Positions 43,428-52,175 of a stretch of 64,000 nt of DNA are shown piece after piece. Both the position numbers and the translations under genes were made by a program. How positions within the stretch are numbered: position 1 is the first letter of the stretch; each line of letters begins with the position of its first letter. Source of the DNA: Streptomyces sp. SLBN-31 (GTDB taxonomy: Bacteria > Actinomycetota > Actinomycetes > Streptomycetales > Streptomycetaceae); the NCBI RefSeq assembly GCF_006715395.1, contig NZ_VFNC01000001.1:1860001-1924000 (forward strand). Direction: 5' to 3'. Below the pieces are notes generated by a model, which worked only from the letters and a program-made list of their open reading frames with translations, did no database searches and had not been told where the DNA came from.

Positions 43428-44993
43428 TCACTGCTCGCGCAACGGAATCGACACGTACGACGGGTCGTCCGCCGGTGAGGAGAAGGTCAGCTGCGCGCCG
43501 GACGGGTTGTGCTCCATGTAGAGCGGGTCGACCGTGTCGACGACCAGGGCCAGCCGGTGCCCCGCCGGGACGTCGTAGGCCGTGGAGAACAGCTCCAGGT
43601 CGACGCCGAACGATTCGCCGGGCGTGCGGCCGTGGAAGGTGTACGGCGCGTTGCTGACCAGCTTGCCGAGGCCGAGCGGTCCCACGTCGTACAGGTAGGC
43701 GACGAGGGTGCCGCTCTCCTTGGTCGGGGTGAGCGTCGTGTGCAGCTTCGCGGTGCCGCGCACCCGGCGGCCCGTGGCGTACTTCTCCGACTGCCATACG
43801 GCCGCCCAGCGGCGGGGGAGCAGGGGGATGGCCGCGACCGGCGGTATCCGGGCGACCTGGTCGAGGATGCTGGACAGGAAGACGATCCCGCCGTCCGCTC
43901 CGGAGTCGACGTTGGTGTGGATCGTGGTGGTGCCGCCCAGGGCGATCCTGTCACGTGTCTCGCCCACCGACTTCCAGTCCGGGTATCCCTCGTAGCCGCC
44001 CGTCGAACGGGGCTTGAGCTGGACCGGCTGCTCGCGGTCGATGCCGTTGTCCGCGCCCTTGAGGTAGTGGTCGAACCAGCGCTCGGTGTCCGTCCAGACG
44101 TCGTTGGGCAGTCCGAACAGCCCGGTCAGCTCGGCAGTCGCGTGGTCGCCGGGGCGGAACTCCAGTCTCTTCGGGACGGTCAGCTTCTCGTAGAAGTCGG
44201 CGTACTGGTTGGCGGGGAAGACCGTGTCGCCCCAGGCGTTGGCCATCAGGACGGCGGCGCCGTTCTTGTTCAGCTGGTCCACATATGTGGCGGCAGAACG
44301 TTTCTTCCCCCAGTCGATGAGGTCCTGCTCCTTGGCGAGGTTGGAGGCGTAGAAGTCGTCGAAGACCTGCCGGACCTCGGGGTCCTGCCGGCCGGTGACC
44401 ACGCTCACGCCGTCCAGCAGGGCCGCCGCCTGGACGTGCTGGGTGCGGCCGGAGTAGATCGAGCCGATCAGGTCGGCCCAGCCGCTCAGCGAGGCGACCG
44501 CCTTGATCCGCTTGTCGTGCGCGGCGGCGAGCAGGCTGATCCCGGCGCCGTAGGAGACCCCGCCCATGCCGATGTGGGCCGCGTCGGCCGGGGTGTTGGC
44601 GAGCGCCCAGTCGATGACCTTGGAGGCGTCGGCCGTGTCCTGCGGGCCTGCCACCTCCACCTGCCCGCCGGACTGCCAGAAGCCGCGCACGTTGTAACCG
44701 ACCACGATGTAGCCGGAGTCGGCGAGCTTCTGCGCCTGAGCGAGGTATTCGACCTGAGGGAAGCCCCAGCTCGTGGGGAGCACGATCAGCGGGTGGCGAC
44801 GGGTGCCGTCGGCGCCCGCGGGCAGGGTGACGTTCGCCTTGAGGATCGTGCCGCCGTCACCGGTGATGTCGACGAATCGGACGGCGCTCGTCGCCTGGGC
44901 GGCGGGGGCGAGCCCGAGGACGCCACCGGCGATCAACGACGCGGAGACGGCGCCCACGGCGGTCGTGCGCAGGGCCCTGCGATGGTGTCCCAC
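43428..44993 (-). CDS. Secreted CocE/S15-family alpha/beta hydrolase
   Basis: 521 residues. A signal peptide (RRALRTTAVGAVSASLIAGG ending AQA) precedes the alpha/beta hydrolase domain with GGVSYGAGI (nucleophile Ser), NAWGDTVFP (Asp) and PGDHA (His). A C-terminal jelly-roll domain of X-Pro dipeptidyl-peptidase type follows (VRGTAKLHTTLTP, VAYLYDVGPLGLGKL, HRLALVVDTVDPLY). It is an extracellular peptidase or esterase of unknown substrate. The GTG at 44993 has GAGGAG 7 bases upstream; the GTG at 44999 directly abuts that site and is less likely. Confidence 0.85.
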   Translation of the reverse strand: MGHHRRALRTTAVGAVSASLIAGGVLGLAPAAQATSAVRFVDITGDGGTILKANVTLPAGADGTRRHPLIVLPTSWGFPQVEYLAQAQKLADSGYIVVGYNVRGFWQSGGQVEVAGPQDTADASKVIDWALANTPADAAHIGMGGVSYGAGISLLAAAHDKRIKAVASLSGWADLIGSIYSGRTQHVQAAALLDGVSVVTGRQDPEVRQVFDDFYASNLAKEQDLIDWGKKRSAATYVDQLNKNGAAVLMANAWGDTVFPANQYADFYEKLTVPKRLEFRPGDHATAELTGLFGLPNDVWTDTERWFDHYLKGADNGIDREQPVQLKPRSTGGYEGYPDWKSVGETRDRIALGGTTTIHTNVDSGADGGIVFLSSILDQVARIPPVAAIPLLPRRWAAVWQSEKYATGRRVRGTAKLHTTLTPTKESGTLVAYLYDVGPLGLGKLVSNAPYTFHGRTPGESFGVDLELFSTAYDVPAGHRLALVVDTVDPLYMEHNPSGAQLTFSSPADDPSYVSIPLREQ

Positions 44994-45030
44994 GGTCACT
45001 CCTCACTTGGTCAGAGCAAAGTGACCAGAC

Positions 45031-45087
45031 GGTAACCGCACCGCTTTACCGGAAGTAACCCGTCGGTAAGTTACGTGCCAGTAACGA
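45031..45087. promoter_or_regulatory. GGTAAC/TTACC repeat cluster, possible operator
   Basis: Within 57 bp lie CGGTAACCG (45031-45039), TTACCGG (45047-45053), GTAACCCGTCGGTAAGTTAC (45056-45075) and AGTAACG (45081-45087). The core TAACC-CGT-CGGTAA is a near-palindrome. The cluster sits in the promoter region of the secreted hydrolase on the minus strand, about 40-95 bp from its start. It resembles TetR-type operators, but no regulator is adjacent. Confidence 0.4.
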
Positions 45088-45107
45088 TTGTTGGGATGTG
45101 AATCAAT

Positions 45108-45872
45108 TCAGGACGACCGGTGGGAGTTGCGTGGAGCCGGTGTCGTCGTCGCGGCCGGGGCAGGCGGGGTGGTCTGGGCCGCCCGCGTCACGTCGGCGAC
45201 CAGCTCCACCACATCGGGGCCGTAGGCCTGCGAGTTGACGACCTTGAGCAGGAGCACGAAGGACTTGTTGCCGTACTTGCGCGCCAACTGCTCGTGATGG
45301 CGGGCGAGATACCGCGTCGCGGCCTGGTTGGTGATCGCGCGCTGGCCGCAGAAGAGGAACACCGGGCGGGACTGTCCCGTGGTGATCCGGGCCAGCAGGA
45401 CGAACTCGGTGATGCCGGGTTCCATCCGGTAGCGCTCGGTCCCGATCTGGAAGGCGCCCCGGTCCGGCCCCGGTTCGGGATCGATGTTGACCCGTACGCC
45501 CGGCAGCATGGCCGACATGTGGGCGAGCATCCGCCGGTTCGACCCCGGTCCGCCCACGCAGAACTCGGTGCGCTCGCCGAAGCCCTGCTGCGCCGCGTCC
45601 TGAGTGACGACCTGCGCGTTCGCCCCGCAGTCCTTGATGAGCGCGGACAGCTCCAGCAGGGCGAACACGTCGTACCGGTGCACCGCCAGATCCGGGCTGC
45701 CCGCGTCGCGGTTCACGACCAGCAACGTCTCGGAGTTGTCGGGCAGCCCGAAGAACGCCTGCTTGCGGCGGAGTTTGCGCTTCCACAGGTAGGTGCGGGC
45801 GAGCCAGCCGAGCGCGGCACTGATGCCCGCCGCGATCACTCCCAGCACGATGTTGCGCACGTCGTCATTCAT
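45108..45872 (-). CDS. Membrane-anchored conserved hypothetical protein
   Basis: 254 residues (MNDDVRNIVLGVIAAGISAA...). One N-terminal transmembrane helix (residues 7-25) is followed by a Lys/Arg patch (YLWKRKLRRKQ), giving a cytoplasmic body. That body has alpha/beta-looking segments (ETLLVVNRDAGSPDLAVHRY, FALLELSALIKDCGANAQVV, FLFCGQRAITNQAATRYLAR) and a Thr/Pro-rich tail. I recall close relatives across Streptomyces without function. The ATG at 45872 is chosen because the membrane segment begins there; the longer frame to 45944 lacks a ribosome site. Confidence 0.7.
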   Translation of the reverse strand: MNDDVRNIVLGVIAAGISAALGWLARTYLWKRKLRRKQAFFGLPDNSETLLVVNRDAGSPDLAVHRYDVFALLELSALIKDCGANAQVVTQDAAQQGFGERTEFCVGGPGSNRRMLAHMSAMLPGVRVNIDPEPGPDRGAFQIGTERYRMEPGITEFVLLARITTGQSRPVFLFCGQRAITNQAATRYLARHHEQLARKYGNKSFVLLLKVVNSQAYGPDVVELVADVTRAAQTTPPAPAATTTPAPRNSHRSS

Positions 45873-45989
45873 GGGCGCGCATGCTAGCGGGCCCACGCAA
45901 ACCCGTGTTCGAGGCACGCGTCCGCGCCTTCCTGACGTGGCCATGAGGATGGCATAGGCTGCCCGGACGGCCCTTCACTGGAGGTACGG

Positions 45990-47792
45990 ATGCGTCGCCC
46001 TGTCGCGAGAAAACTGTCGGTCCTGGCGATCTCGGCCGCCGTGGTGACGGTGGGGGCGGCGGCGCCACCCACGGACGCGACGAGGGGCACCCCCGCGAAG
46101 GTCCCGGTCGCCGTCGGCTACGGGGGAGCCGTCGCGAGCGTCGACGCGGACGCCTCCGCGGCCGGTATCGAGGTCCTGCGCAAGGGCGGCAACGCGGTCG
46201 ACGCGGCCGTCGCCACGGCCGCCGCGCTCGGCGTCACCGAGCCCTACTCCTCCGGCATCGGAGGCGGCGGCTACTTCGTCTACTACGACGCCAAGTCCCG
46301 CACGGTGCACACCATCGACGGCCGCGAGACCGCCCCGCTGACCGCCGGCTCCGACCTCTTCCTCGAGAACGGCAAGCCGCTCGCCTTCGCCGACGCCGTC
46401 AGCAGCGGCCTGAGCGTCGGCACCCCGGGCACGCCAGCCACCTGGCAGACGGCGCTGGACCGTTGGGGCAGCAGGAGACTCGGCACGGTGCTCAAGCCCG
46501 CCGAGCGGATCGCCCGCGACGGGTTCGTCGTCGACGACACCTTCCGCTCGCAGACCGCCGCTAACGAGACCCGCTTCCGCTACTTCCCGGACACGGCAGG
46601 GCTGTTCCTGCCGGGCGGGCAGCTGCCGGCGGTCGGATCCACCTTCAGGAACCCCGAACTCGCCCAGACCTACAAGGAGTTGGGCAGGAAGGGCGTCGGG
46701 GCGATCTACCACGGCGACCTCGGGCGGGAGATCGTGAACACCGTCGAGAAGCCCCCGGTGGACCCGGCCTCGGGCTGGAACGCGCGACCGGGCAAGCTCA
46801 CCGAGAAGGACCTCGCGGCCTACGCCGCCAAGCTCCAGGCGCCCACCGAGACGGCGTACCGCGGCCTGAAGGTGTACTCGATCGCACCGTCCTCCTCCGG
46901 CGGCACCACGGTCGGCGAGGCCCTCAACATCCTGGAGAACGCGGACCTTTCGAAGGCGAGCGAGGTCCAGTACCTGCACCACTACATCGAGGCCGCCCGG
47001 ATCGCGTTCGCCGACCGCGGCCGCTGGGTCGGCGACCCGGCCTTCGAGGACGTACCGACGAAGGAACTGCTGTCGCAGAAGTACGCCGACTCGCGAGCCT
47101 GCCTCATCAAGGACGACGCGGTGCTGACCAGCCCGGTGGCACCGGGCGACCCCCGGCATCCCGCGGCCTGCGGTTCGGGCGGCACGGCGGCCCCGACGAC
47201 GTACGAGGGCGAGAACACCACCCATCTGACGGTCGCCGACAAGTGGGGCGACGTGGTGTCCTACACGCTGACCATCGAGCAGACCGGCGGCAGCGCGATC
47301 ACCGTGCCCGGGCGCGGGTTCCTGCTCAACAACGAGCTGACGGACTTCTCCTTCGCCCCCGCCAACCCCGCTGTGCACGACCCGAACCTGCCCGGCCCCG
47401 GCAAGCGTCCGCGCTCGTCCATCTCCCCGATGATCGTCCTCGACCGGCACAACAGGCCCGTGGTCGCCGTGGGTTCACCCGGCGGGGCGACCATCATCAC
47501 CACGGTGCTGCAGGTGCTGACCGAGTTCCTCGACCGTCACCTGCCGTTGGTCGACGCGATCGCCGCGCCGCGGGCCAGCCAGCGCAACGCCGCAAAGACC
47601 GAGCTCGAACCCGGCCTCTACGACAGCGACTTGAGGACCCGGTTGGAGGCCATCGGGCACTCGTTCTCGCTGAACCCCGAGATCGGGGCGGCCACCGGGG
47701 TGCAGCGGCTGCCGGGCGGCAAGTGGCTGGCGGCCGCCGAGACCGTGCGACGGGGCGGGGGATCGGCCCAGGTGGTGGATCCGGTCCGCTAG
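45990..47792 (+). CDS. ggt: Gamma-glutamyltransferase
   Basis: 600 residues. A signal peptide (KLSVLAISAAVVTVGAAA) implies export. The heavy-chain part has VASVDADASAAGIEVLRKGG, EPYSSGIGGGGYFVYYD and DGRETAP. Autocleavage is expected before Thr410 in ENTTHLTVADKWG, which becomes the N-terminal nucleophile of the small subunit. RSSISPMIVL and GSPGGATIITTVLQV form the rest of the active site. It hydrolyses or transfers the gamma-glutamyl group of glutathione-like peptides. The ATG at 45990 has GGAGGT upstream. It ends at a hairpin shared with clpC. Confidence 0.93.
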   Translation: MRRPVARKLSVLAISAAVVTVGAAAPPTDATRGTPAKVPVAVGYGGAVASVDADASAAGIEVLRKGGNAVDAAVATAAALGVTEPYSSGIGGGGYFVYYDAKSRTVHTIDGRETAPLTAGSDLFLENGKPLAFADAVSSGLSVGTPGTPATWQTALDRWGSRRLGTVLKPAERIARDGFVVDDTFRSQTAANETRFRYFPDTAGLFLPGGQLPAVGSTFRNPELAQTYKELGRKGVGAIYHGDLGREIVNTVEKPPVDPASGWNARPGKLTEKDLAAYAAKLQAPTETAYRGLKVYSIAPSSSGGTTVGEALNILENADLSKASEVQYLHHYIEAARIAFADRGRWVGDPAFEDVPTKELLSQKYADSRACLIKDDAVLTSPVAPGDPRHPAACGSGGTAAPTTYEGENTTHLTVADKWGDVVSYTLTIEQTGGSAITVPGRGFLLNNELTDFSFAPANPAVHDPNLPGPGKRPRSSISPMIVLDRHNRPVVAVGSPGGATIITTVLQVLTEFLDRHLPLVDAIAAPRASQRNAAKTELEPGLYDSDLRTRLEAIGHSFSLNPEIGAATGVQRLPGGKWLAAAETVRRGGGSAQVVDPVR

Positions 47793-47797
47793 ACCGC

Positions 47798-47831
47798 GAC
47801 CGCGGGGACCGGTCGCCCGGTCCCCGCGGTC
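47798..47831. terminator. Bidirectional terminator between ggt and the ClpC gene
   Basis: A perfect 15-bp stem (47798-47812 with 47817-47831) with a TCGC loop fills almost the whole space between the convergent stop codons at 47792 and 47832. Confidence 0.85.
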
Positions 47832-50360
47832 TCAGGCCACCTGCCCGGCGCGGAAGTCCAACGCACCGCCGGACACGTCCACCGTCACCCGGCCGCCCTT
47901 CTTGACCGTGCCGTCGAGCAGCAGCAGGGACAGGCGGTTGTCCACCTCGCGCTGGATCGTGCGGCGCAGCGGGCGGGCGCCGTACTCCGGCTGGTAGCCG
48001 CGCTCCGCCAGCCAGTCCACCGCCGCGTCCGTGAAGTCGACCGCGATGTCCTGGGCCTGCATCAGGCGCCGCGTCCGCTCCAGCAACAGTTCGGTGATGC
48101 GCCGCAGCTGATCACTCGTCAGCTGACGGAAGACGACGATCTCGTCGATGCGGTTGAGGAACTCGGGGCGGAAGTGCTCGCGCAGCGGACGCAGGATCTG
48201 CTCGCGCCTGGCCTCCTCGTCGGCGTCCGCGCCGCCCGCCCCGAAGCCGATGCCGGCGCCACGCCGGGTGATGGCCTCGGAGCCGAGGTTGCTGGTCATC
48301 ACGATGACCGTGTTGGTGAAGTCGACCGTGCGGCCCTGGGAGTCGGTCAGGCGGCCGTCGTCGAGCACTTGCAGCAGGACGTTGAAGACGTCCGGGTGCG
48401 CCTTCTCCACTTCGTCCAGGAGAAGCAGCGAGTACGGGTGCCGGCGGACCACCTCGGTGAGCTGGCCGGCCTCCTCGTGGCCGACGTAACCGGGCGGGGC
48501 GCCGACCAGACGGCTGACGGTGTGGCGCTCCTGGTACTCGCTCATGTCGAGGCGGACCATGCGCTCCTCGCTGCCGAACAGGGCCTCGGCGAGCGCGCGG
48601 GCCAGTTCCGTCTTGCCCACGCCGGTCGGTCCGAGGAAGAGGAAGCTGCCGATCGGGCGGTCCGGGCTGGCCAGTCCGGCGCGGGAGCGCATGACCGCCT
48701 CGGAGACCACGGCGACCGCCTCGTCCTGGCCGACGACCCGCTCGTGCAGGTGCCCCTCCAGGCCGAGCAGCTTCTCCTTCTCCTCCTGGGTGAGGCTGGC
48801 GACCGGGATGCCCGTCTGCCGGGACACCACCTCCGCGATCGCCTCGGCCGTCACCTCCAACTGGCCCTCGTCGGCCTGGTCCTCGCCCGAGGTGTCGGCG
48901 ATCCGCTGCTTCAGCTCCGCGATACGGTCCCGCAGCTGGGTCGCCCGCTCGTAACTCTCGTCGGCGACCGCCTGGTCCTTGTCGCAGGTCAGCTGCTCGA
49001 TCTCGCGCTCCAGGGTCCGTACGTCCGTGCCCTTCGTGCGGGCGCGCAGCCGAACGCGGGCGCCCGCCTGGTCGATCAGGTCGATGGCCTTGTCGGGCAG
49101 GCGGCGTTCGGTGAGGTAGCGGTCGGACAGCTCGACGGCGGCGACCAGGGCCTCGTCGGTGTAACGGACCTGGTGGTGGGCCTCGTAGCGGTCGCGCAGA
49201 CCGCGCAGGATCTCCAGGGCGTCCGGGACGGAGGGCTCGGGCACGAGGATGGGCTGGAAGCGGCGGGCCAGGGCCGCGTCCTTCTCGATCCGGCGGAACT
49301 CCTCCAGCGTCGTCGCCCCGACGATGTGCAGCTCGCCCCGGGCCAGCGCCGGCTTGAGGATGTTGCCCGCGTCCATCGAACCGCCCTCGCCGCCACCGCC
49401 CGCACCGACGACTGTGTGCAACTCGTCGATGAACACGATCAGTTGGTCGGAGTGGGCGCGGATCTCACCGACGATGTTGTTGAGCCGCTCCTCGAAGTCG
49501 CCCCGGTAACGGGTGCCCGCGACGACACCGGTCAGGTCCAGGGCGACCACCCGTCGGCCGATCAGCACGTCGGGGACGTCGCCGTCCGCGGTCCGCTGGG
49601 CGAGCCCCTCCACGATGGCGGTCTTGCCGACGCCCGCGTCCCCGATGAGCACCGGGTTGTTCTTGCCGCGCCGGGACAGCACCTCGATGGTCTGCTCGAT
49701 CTCGTCGTCCCGGCCGATCACCGGGTCGATACGGCCCTGCCGGGCCAGGTCGGTCAGGTCGCGGCCGTACTTGTCGAGGGTGGGTGTGCCCGTCGAGCGC
49801 GGCCGTTCGGGGCGGGGCTGGGCCGTCTCCGGCTGCTCGGGCGGCAGTCCGGCCGGGGCGAAGCGGGCCGAGTTGAGGATGTGCCCGGCGGCCGAGTCGG
49901 GGTTGGCCGCGAGCGCGCTGAGGACGTGCTCGGGGCCGATGTAACCGGCGCCGCTCGCCCGCGCCAGGTCGTGCGCGTCCAGCAGGGCGCGCTTGACGGC
50001 CGGGGTCAGCGACAGCGAGGTGGGCGCCGGTGCCTCCTCGGGGGTGTGCTGGACGGGGCCGGAGCGTTCGTCGATCTCCGACGCCAGCGAGTCGGGGTCC
50101 GCGCCGGCCCGGCTGAGCAGGCTCCGGGTCGGCTCGGCGCTCAGCGCGGCCCGCAGCAGATGCTGGGTGTCCAGGTCCCGGCTGCCGTGCTCGGCCGCGT
50201 ACTGGGCGGCGCCGCGGACCAGTTCCCGGGCAGGCTGACTGAGCAGACGGCCTATGTCGATCTGCCGGGGGCCCTGGCGGGGTCCGCCGAAGAAGCGGGC
50301 GAAGAATTCCTGGAAGGGGTCCGATCCGAAGTCGCCGGGACCGGGGAAACCGCTGGTCAT
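47832..50360 (-). CDS. ClpC-type AAA+ unfoldase, divergent paralogue
   Basis: 842 residues. The N-terminal repeat domain (1-150) is divergent: it begins [20 protein letters not shown] and is Gly/Phe rich, unlike ordinary ClpC. The first AAA domain has [21 protein letters not shown] and RRFQPILV; a UVR-like coiled middle follows; the second AAA domain has [23 protein letters not shown] and TSNLGSEA. It unfolds proteins for ClpP or disaggregates them. The canonical ClpC of Streptomyces has a different N-terminus, so this is probably a second copy. The ATG at 50360 was chosen because upstream sequence is a tandem repeat. Confidence 0.9.
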   Translation of the reverse strand: MTSGFPGPGDFGSDPFQEFFARFFGGPRQGPRQIDIGRLLSQPARELVRGAAQYAAEHGSRDLDTQHLLRAALSAEPTRSLLSRAGADPDSLASEIDERSGPVQHTPEEAPAPTSLSLTPAVKRALLDAHDLARASGAGYIGPEHVLSALAANPDSAAGHILNSARFAPAGLPPEQPETAQPRPERPRSTGTPTLDKYGRDLTDLARQGRIDPVIGRDDEIEQTIEVLSRRGKNNPVLIGDAGVGKTAIVEGLAQRTADGDVPDVLIGRRVVALDLTGVVAGTRYRGDFEERLNNIVGEIRAHSDQLIVFIDELHTVVGAGGGGEGGSMDAGNILKPALARGELHIVGATTLEEFRRIEKDAALARRFQPILVPEPSVPDALEILRGLRDRYEAHHQVRYTDEALVAAVELSDRYLTERRLPDKAIDLIDQAGARVRLRARTKGTDVRTLEREIEQLTCDKDQAVADESYERATQLRDRIAELKQRIADTSGEDQADEGQLEVTAEAIAEVVSRQTGIPVASLTQEEKEKLLGLEGHLHERVVGQDEAVAVVSEAVMRSRAGLASPDRPIGSFLFLGPTGVGKTELARALAEALFGSEERMVRLDMSEYQERHTVSRLVGAPPGYVGHEEAGQLTEVVRRHPYSLLLLDEVEKAHPDVFNVLLQVLDDGRLTDSQGRTVDFTNTVIVMTSNLGSEAITRRGAGIGFGAGGADADEEARREQILRPLREHFRPEFLNRIDEIVVFRQLTSDQLRRITELLLERTRRLMQAQDIAVDFTDAAVDWLAERGYQPEYGARPLRRTIQREVDNRLSLLLLDGTVKKGGRVTVDVSGGALDFRAGQVA

Positions 50361-50605
50361 GAGCGTTCGTTCCGTTCCGGCGTCCCGGCGCCTGGCGGGA
50401 CGCGCTCGCTGATCGACGTGCCGGTCCACGCGGGTGCCCCTGCAGGGCCCGGTTACACCACCTTGGCACGGCCCCCGGACGGGGGCACGTCCAGCGGGGC
50501 CGACGGGGGCGGGCGGCCGGTACGCCGGGGTCCGGCGGCGGTGGCCCGGCAGTGGTCCGACGGGCGGGACGACGTCGGTGCGGGCGGTCAGTCGAAGGGC
50601 CGGAG
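50361..50605. other. Upstream region of the ClpC gene
   Basis: 245 bp, part of the 612-bp space between map and clpC, presumably holding the clpC promoter. No gene is credible here. Long open frames exist on both strands, but they run through the neighbouring minisatellite. Confidence 0.45.
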
Positions 50606-50915
50606 TCCACGCTCGCGCGGGGTGGACGGGGGAGCAAGGCCGACTCAGGGGGCGGACGGAGGGGCCCACGCTCGCGCGGGGTGGACGGGGGAGCAAGGCC
50701 GGCTCAGGGGGCGGACGGAGGGGCCCACGCTCGCGCGGGGGTGGACGGAGGTGCAAGGCCGGTTCGGAGGCGGACGGACGGGCCCACGCTCGCGCGGGGT
50801 GGACGGAGGTGCAAGGCCGGTTCGGAGGCGGACGGACGGGCCCACGCTCGCGCGGGGTGGACGGAGGAGCAAGGCCGGTTCGGGGCGACCCGACAGGCCC
50901 ACGCTCGCTCGGGGG
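50606..50915. repeat. 59-bp tandem repeat (minisatellite), about five copies
   Basis: The anchor CCCACGCTCGCGCGGGG or a close variant recurs with its CAC at 50608, 50667, 50726, 50785, 50843 and 50900, a period of 59, 59, 59, 58 and 57 bp. Units share GTGGACGG(A/G)GG, GCAAGGCCG and GGCGGACGGA, with a few substitutions; the last is more diverged. The period is not a multiple of three, so it is not a protein repeat. It lies between the convergently placed ends of the clpC upstream region and map. Confidence 0.88.
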
Positions 50916-50972
50916 CGGGATGCGCACCGCTTGGTCGGGCTCGGCGCTCGCGGCTTGTGCCGCCCGTGGGAA

Positions 50973-51740
50973 TCACCGCTCGCTGAGGATCCGCGGCCCG
51001 TCGTCGGTGATCGCCACCGTGTGTTCGACGTGGGCCGCGCGGGAGCCGTCGTTCGTGCGCAGGGTCCAGCCGTCCGCCGCCTCGTGGTAGCCGTCCCGGC
51101 CGCTCGCGATCAGCATGGGCTCGATCGCGAGGGCCATGCCGTGGCGCAGTGGGAAACCCCGGCCCGGACGGCCCTCGTTGGGCACCGAGGGGTCCTCGTG
51201 CATACGGCGGCCGATGCCGTGGCCACCGAAACCCTGCGGGATGCCGTATCCGGCGTCCCGGCACACCGTGCCGATCGCGTGCGCGATGTCGCCGGTGCGG
51301 TTGCCGACCACCGCGGCCTCGATGCCGGCCGCCAGCGCCCGCTCCGCCGTCTCGATCAGTCGTACGTCGGCCGGGCGCGGCTCGCCCACGACGAAACTGA
51401 TCGCCGAGTCGCTCGCCCAGCCGTCCAGTTCGGCCCCGCAGTCGATGGAGACGAGGTCGCCGTCGCGCAGCCGGTAGCCGGTCGGGATGCCGTGCACGAT
51501 CGCGTCGTTCACCGAGGCGCAGATGACGGCGGGGAAGGGGACCGGCGCGAAGGAGGGGCGGTAGCCGAGGAAGGGGGAGGAGGCACCGGCCTCCCGCAGC
51601 ACCCCGCGGGCCACCTCGTCCAGCTCCAGCAGGGAGACGCCCACGTCCGCGGCCTGCCGTACGGCCGTCAGGGTCCGGCCGAGCACCTGGCCCGCCGCGT
51701 GCATCGCGTCGATCGATGTGTCTGTCTTCAGCTCCACCAT
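50973..51740 (-). CDS. map: Type I methionine aminopeptidase
   Basis: 255 residues, pita-bread fold. The metal ligands are visible in order: SIDCGAELDGWASDSA (two Asp), GGHGIGRRMHEDP (His), IEPML (Glu) and HVEHTVAI (Glu). ICASVNDAIVHGIP is the substrate-side motif. It removes the N-terminal Met from nascent proteins. No zinc-ribbon extension is present. Streptomyces usually has several map genes; this is not the one in the ribosomal-protein operon. The ATG at 51740 has no ribosome site; a promoter -10 box lies 7 bp upstream, so the mRNA is probably leaderless. Confidence 0.93.
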   Translation of the reverse strand: MVELKTDTSIDAMHAAGQVLGRTLTAVRQAADVGVSLLELDEVARGVLREAGASSPFLGYRPSFAPVPFPAVICASVNDAIVHGIPTGYRLRDGDLVSIDCGAELDGWASDSAISFVVGEPRPADVRLIETAERALAAGIEAAVVGNRTGDIAHAIGTVCRDAGYGIPQGFGGHGIGRRMHEDPSVPNEGRPGRGFPLRHGMALAIEPMLIASGRDGYHEAADGWTLRTNDGSRAAHVEHTVAITDDGPRILSER

Positions 51741-51747
51741 GCCAATT

Positions 51748-51776
51748 ACTATACCGGCTTACTCGACCGGGTTGAA
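51748..51776 (-). promoter_or_regulatory. Leaderless promoter of map
   Basis: On the minus strand, TTCAAC (51776-51771) and TATAGT (51753-51748) are separated by 17 bp. The -10 box ends 7 bases before the ATG at 51740, so transcription should start at or next to the A of ATG. No Shine-Dalgarno sequence is present. Confidence 0.65.
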
Positions 51777-51791
51777 ATGCGGGATTAGAAT
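51763..51791 (+). promoter_or_regulatory. Leaderless promoter of the XRE regulator gene
   Basis: On the plus strand, TCGACC (51763-51768) and TAGAAT (51786-51791) are separated by 17 bp. The -10 box ends 6 bases before the ATG at 51798. It overlaps the -35 part of the divergent map promoter. Confidence 0.65.
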
Positions 51792-51797
51792 GGCGGC

Positions 51798-52049
51798 ATG
51801 GTGCGCACCCCTCTCACCCCCGAAGAGCGCGAACGCGGCGAGCGTCTCGGGCGGTTGCTCCGCGAGGCCCGCGGCGGGCGAAGCATGACGGACGTCGCGG
51901 CGGCGGCGGGTATCTCCGCGGAGACGCTGCGCAAGATCGAGACGGGACGGGCGCCGACACCGGCCTTCTTCACGGTCGCCGCGCTCGCCCGCACGCTCGG
52001 TCTGTCGATGGACGACCTAGTGGAACGGTGCGCTCTGCTGGTCGTGTGA
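51798..52049 (+). CDS. XRE-family helix-turn-helix regulator
   Basis: 83 residues, a single lambda-repressor-like HTH domain (LGRLLREARGGRSMTDVAAA, AGISAETLRKIETGRAPTPA, FFTVAALARTLGLSMDDL). There is no effector domain. It diverges from map by 57 bp with overlapping promoters, so it is a natural candidate to regulate itself and map. The first ATG is used because the -10 box lies just before it; no ribosome site is present. I have seen similar solo XRE proteins beside map in Streptomyces, but the role is not established. Confidence 0.85.
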   Translation: MVRTPLTPEERERGERLGRLLREARGGRSMTDVAAAAGISAETLRKIETGRAPTPAFFTVAALARTLGLSMDDLVERCALLVV

Positions 52050-52175
52050 CGCTCATCGGTCAAGATCCCGTAATGAGCTCTCCGCGCGCCCGATGCAAAC
52101 TGCCCGTAGCACCGCCGTAACACAACTGGTGTTGCCTACGGAACCGGAGTGCTCCGGTCTGGCGGGAGTTGAGCG

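Noticed and set aside
50606..50915. CRISPR array
   Set aside because: The 59-bp units are almost identical along their whole length, without unique spacers, and no cas genes are nearby. It is a minisatellite.
48174..51788. A 1204-codon open frame on the plus strand opposite clpC, the minisatellite and map
   Set aside because: It is antisense to well-supported genes and arises from high GC (few stop codons). It has no ribosome site, and the protein has no recognisable domain.
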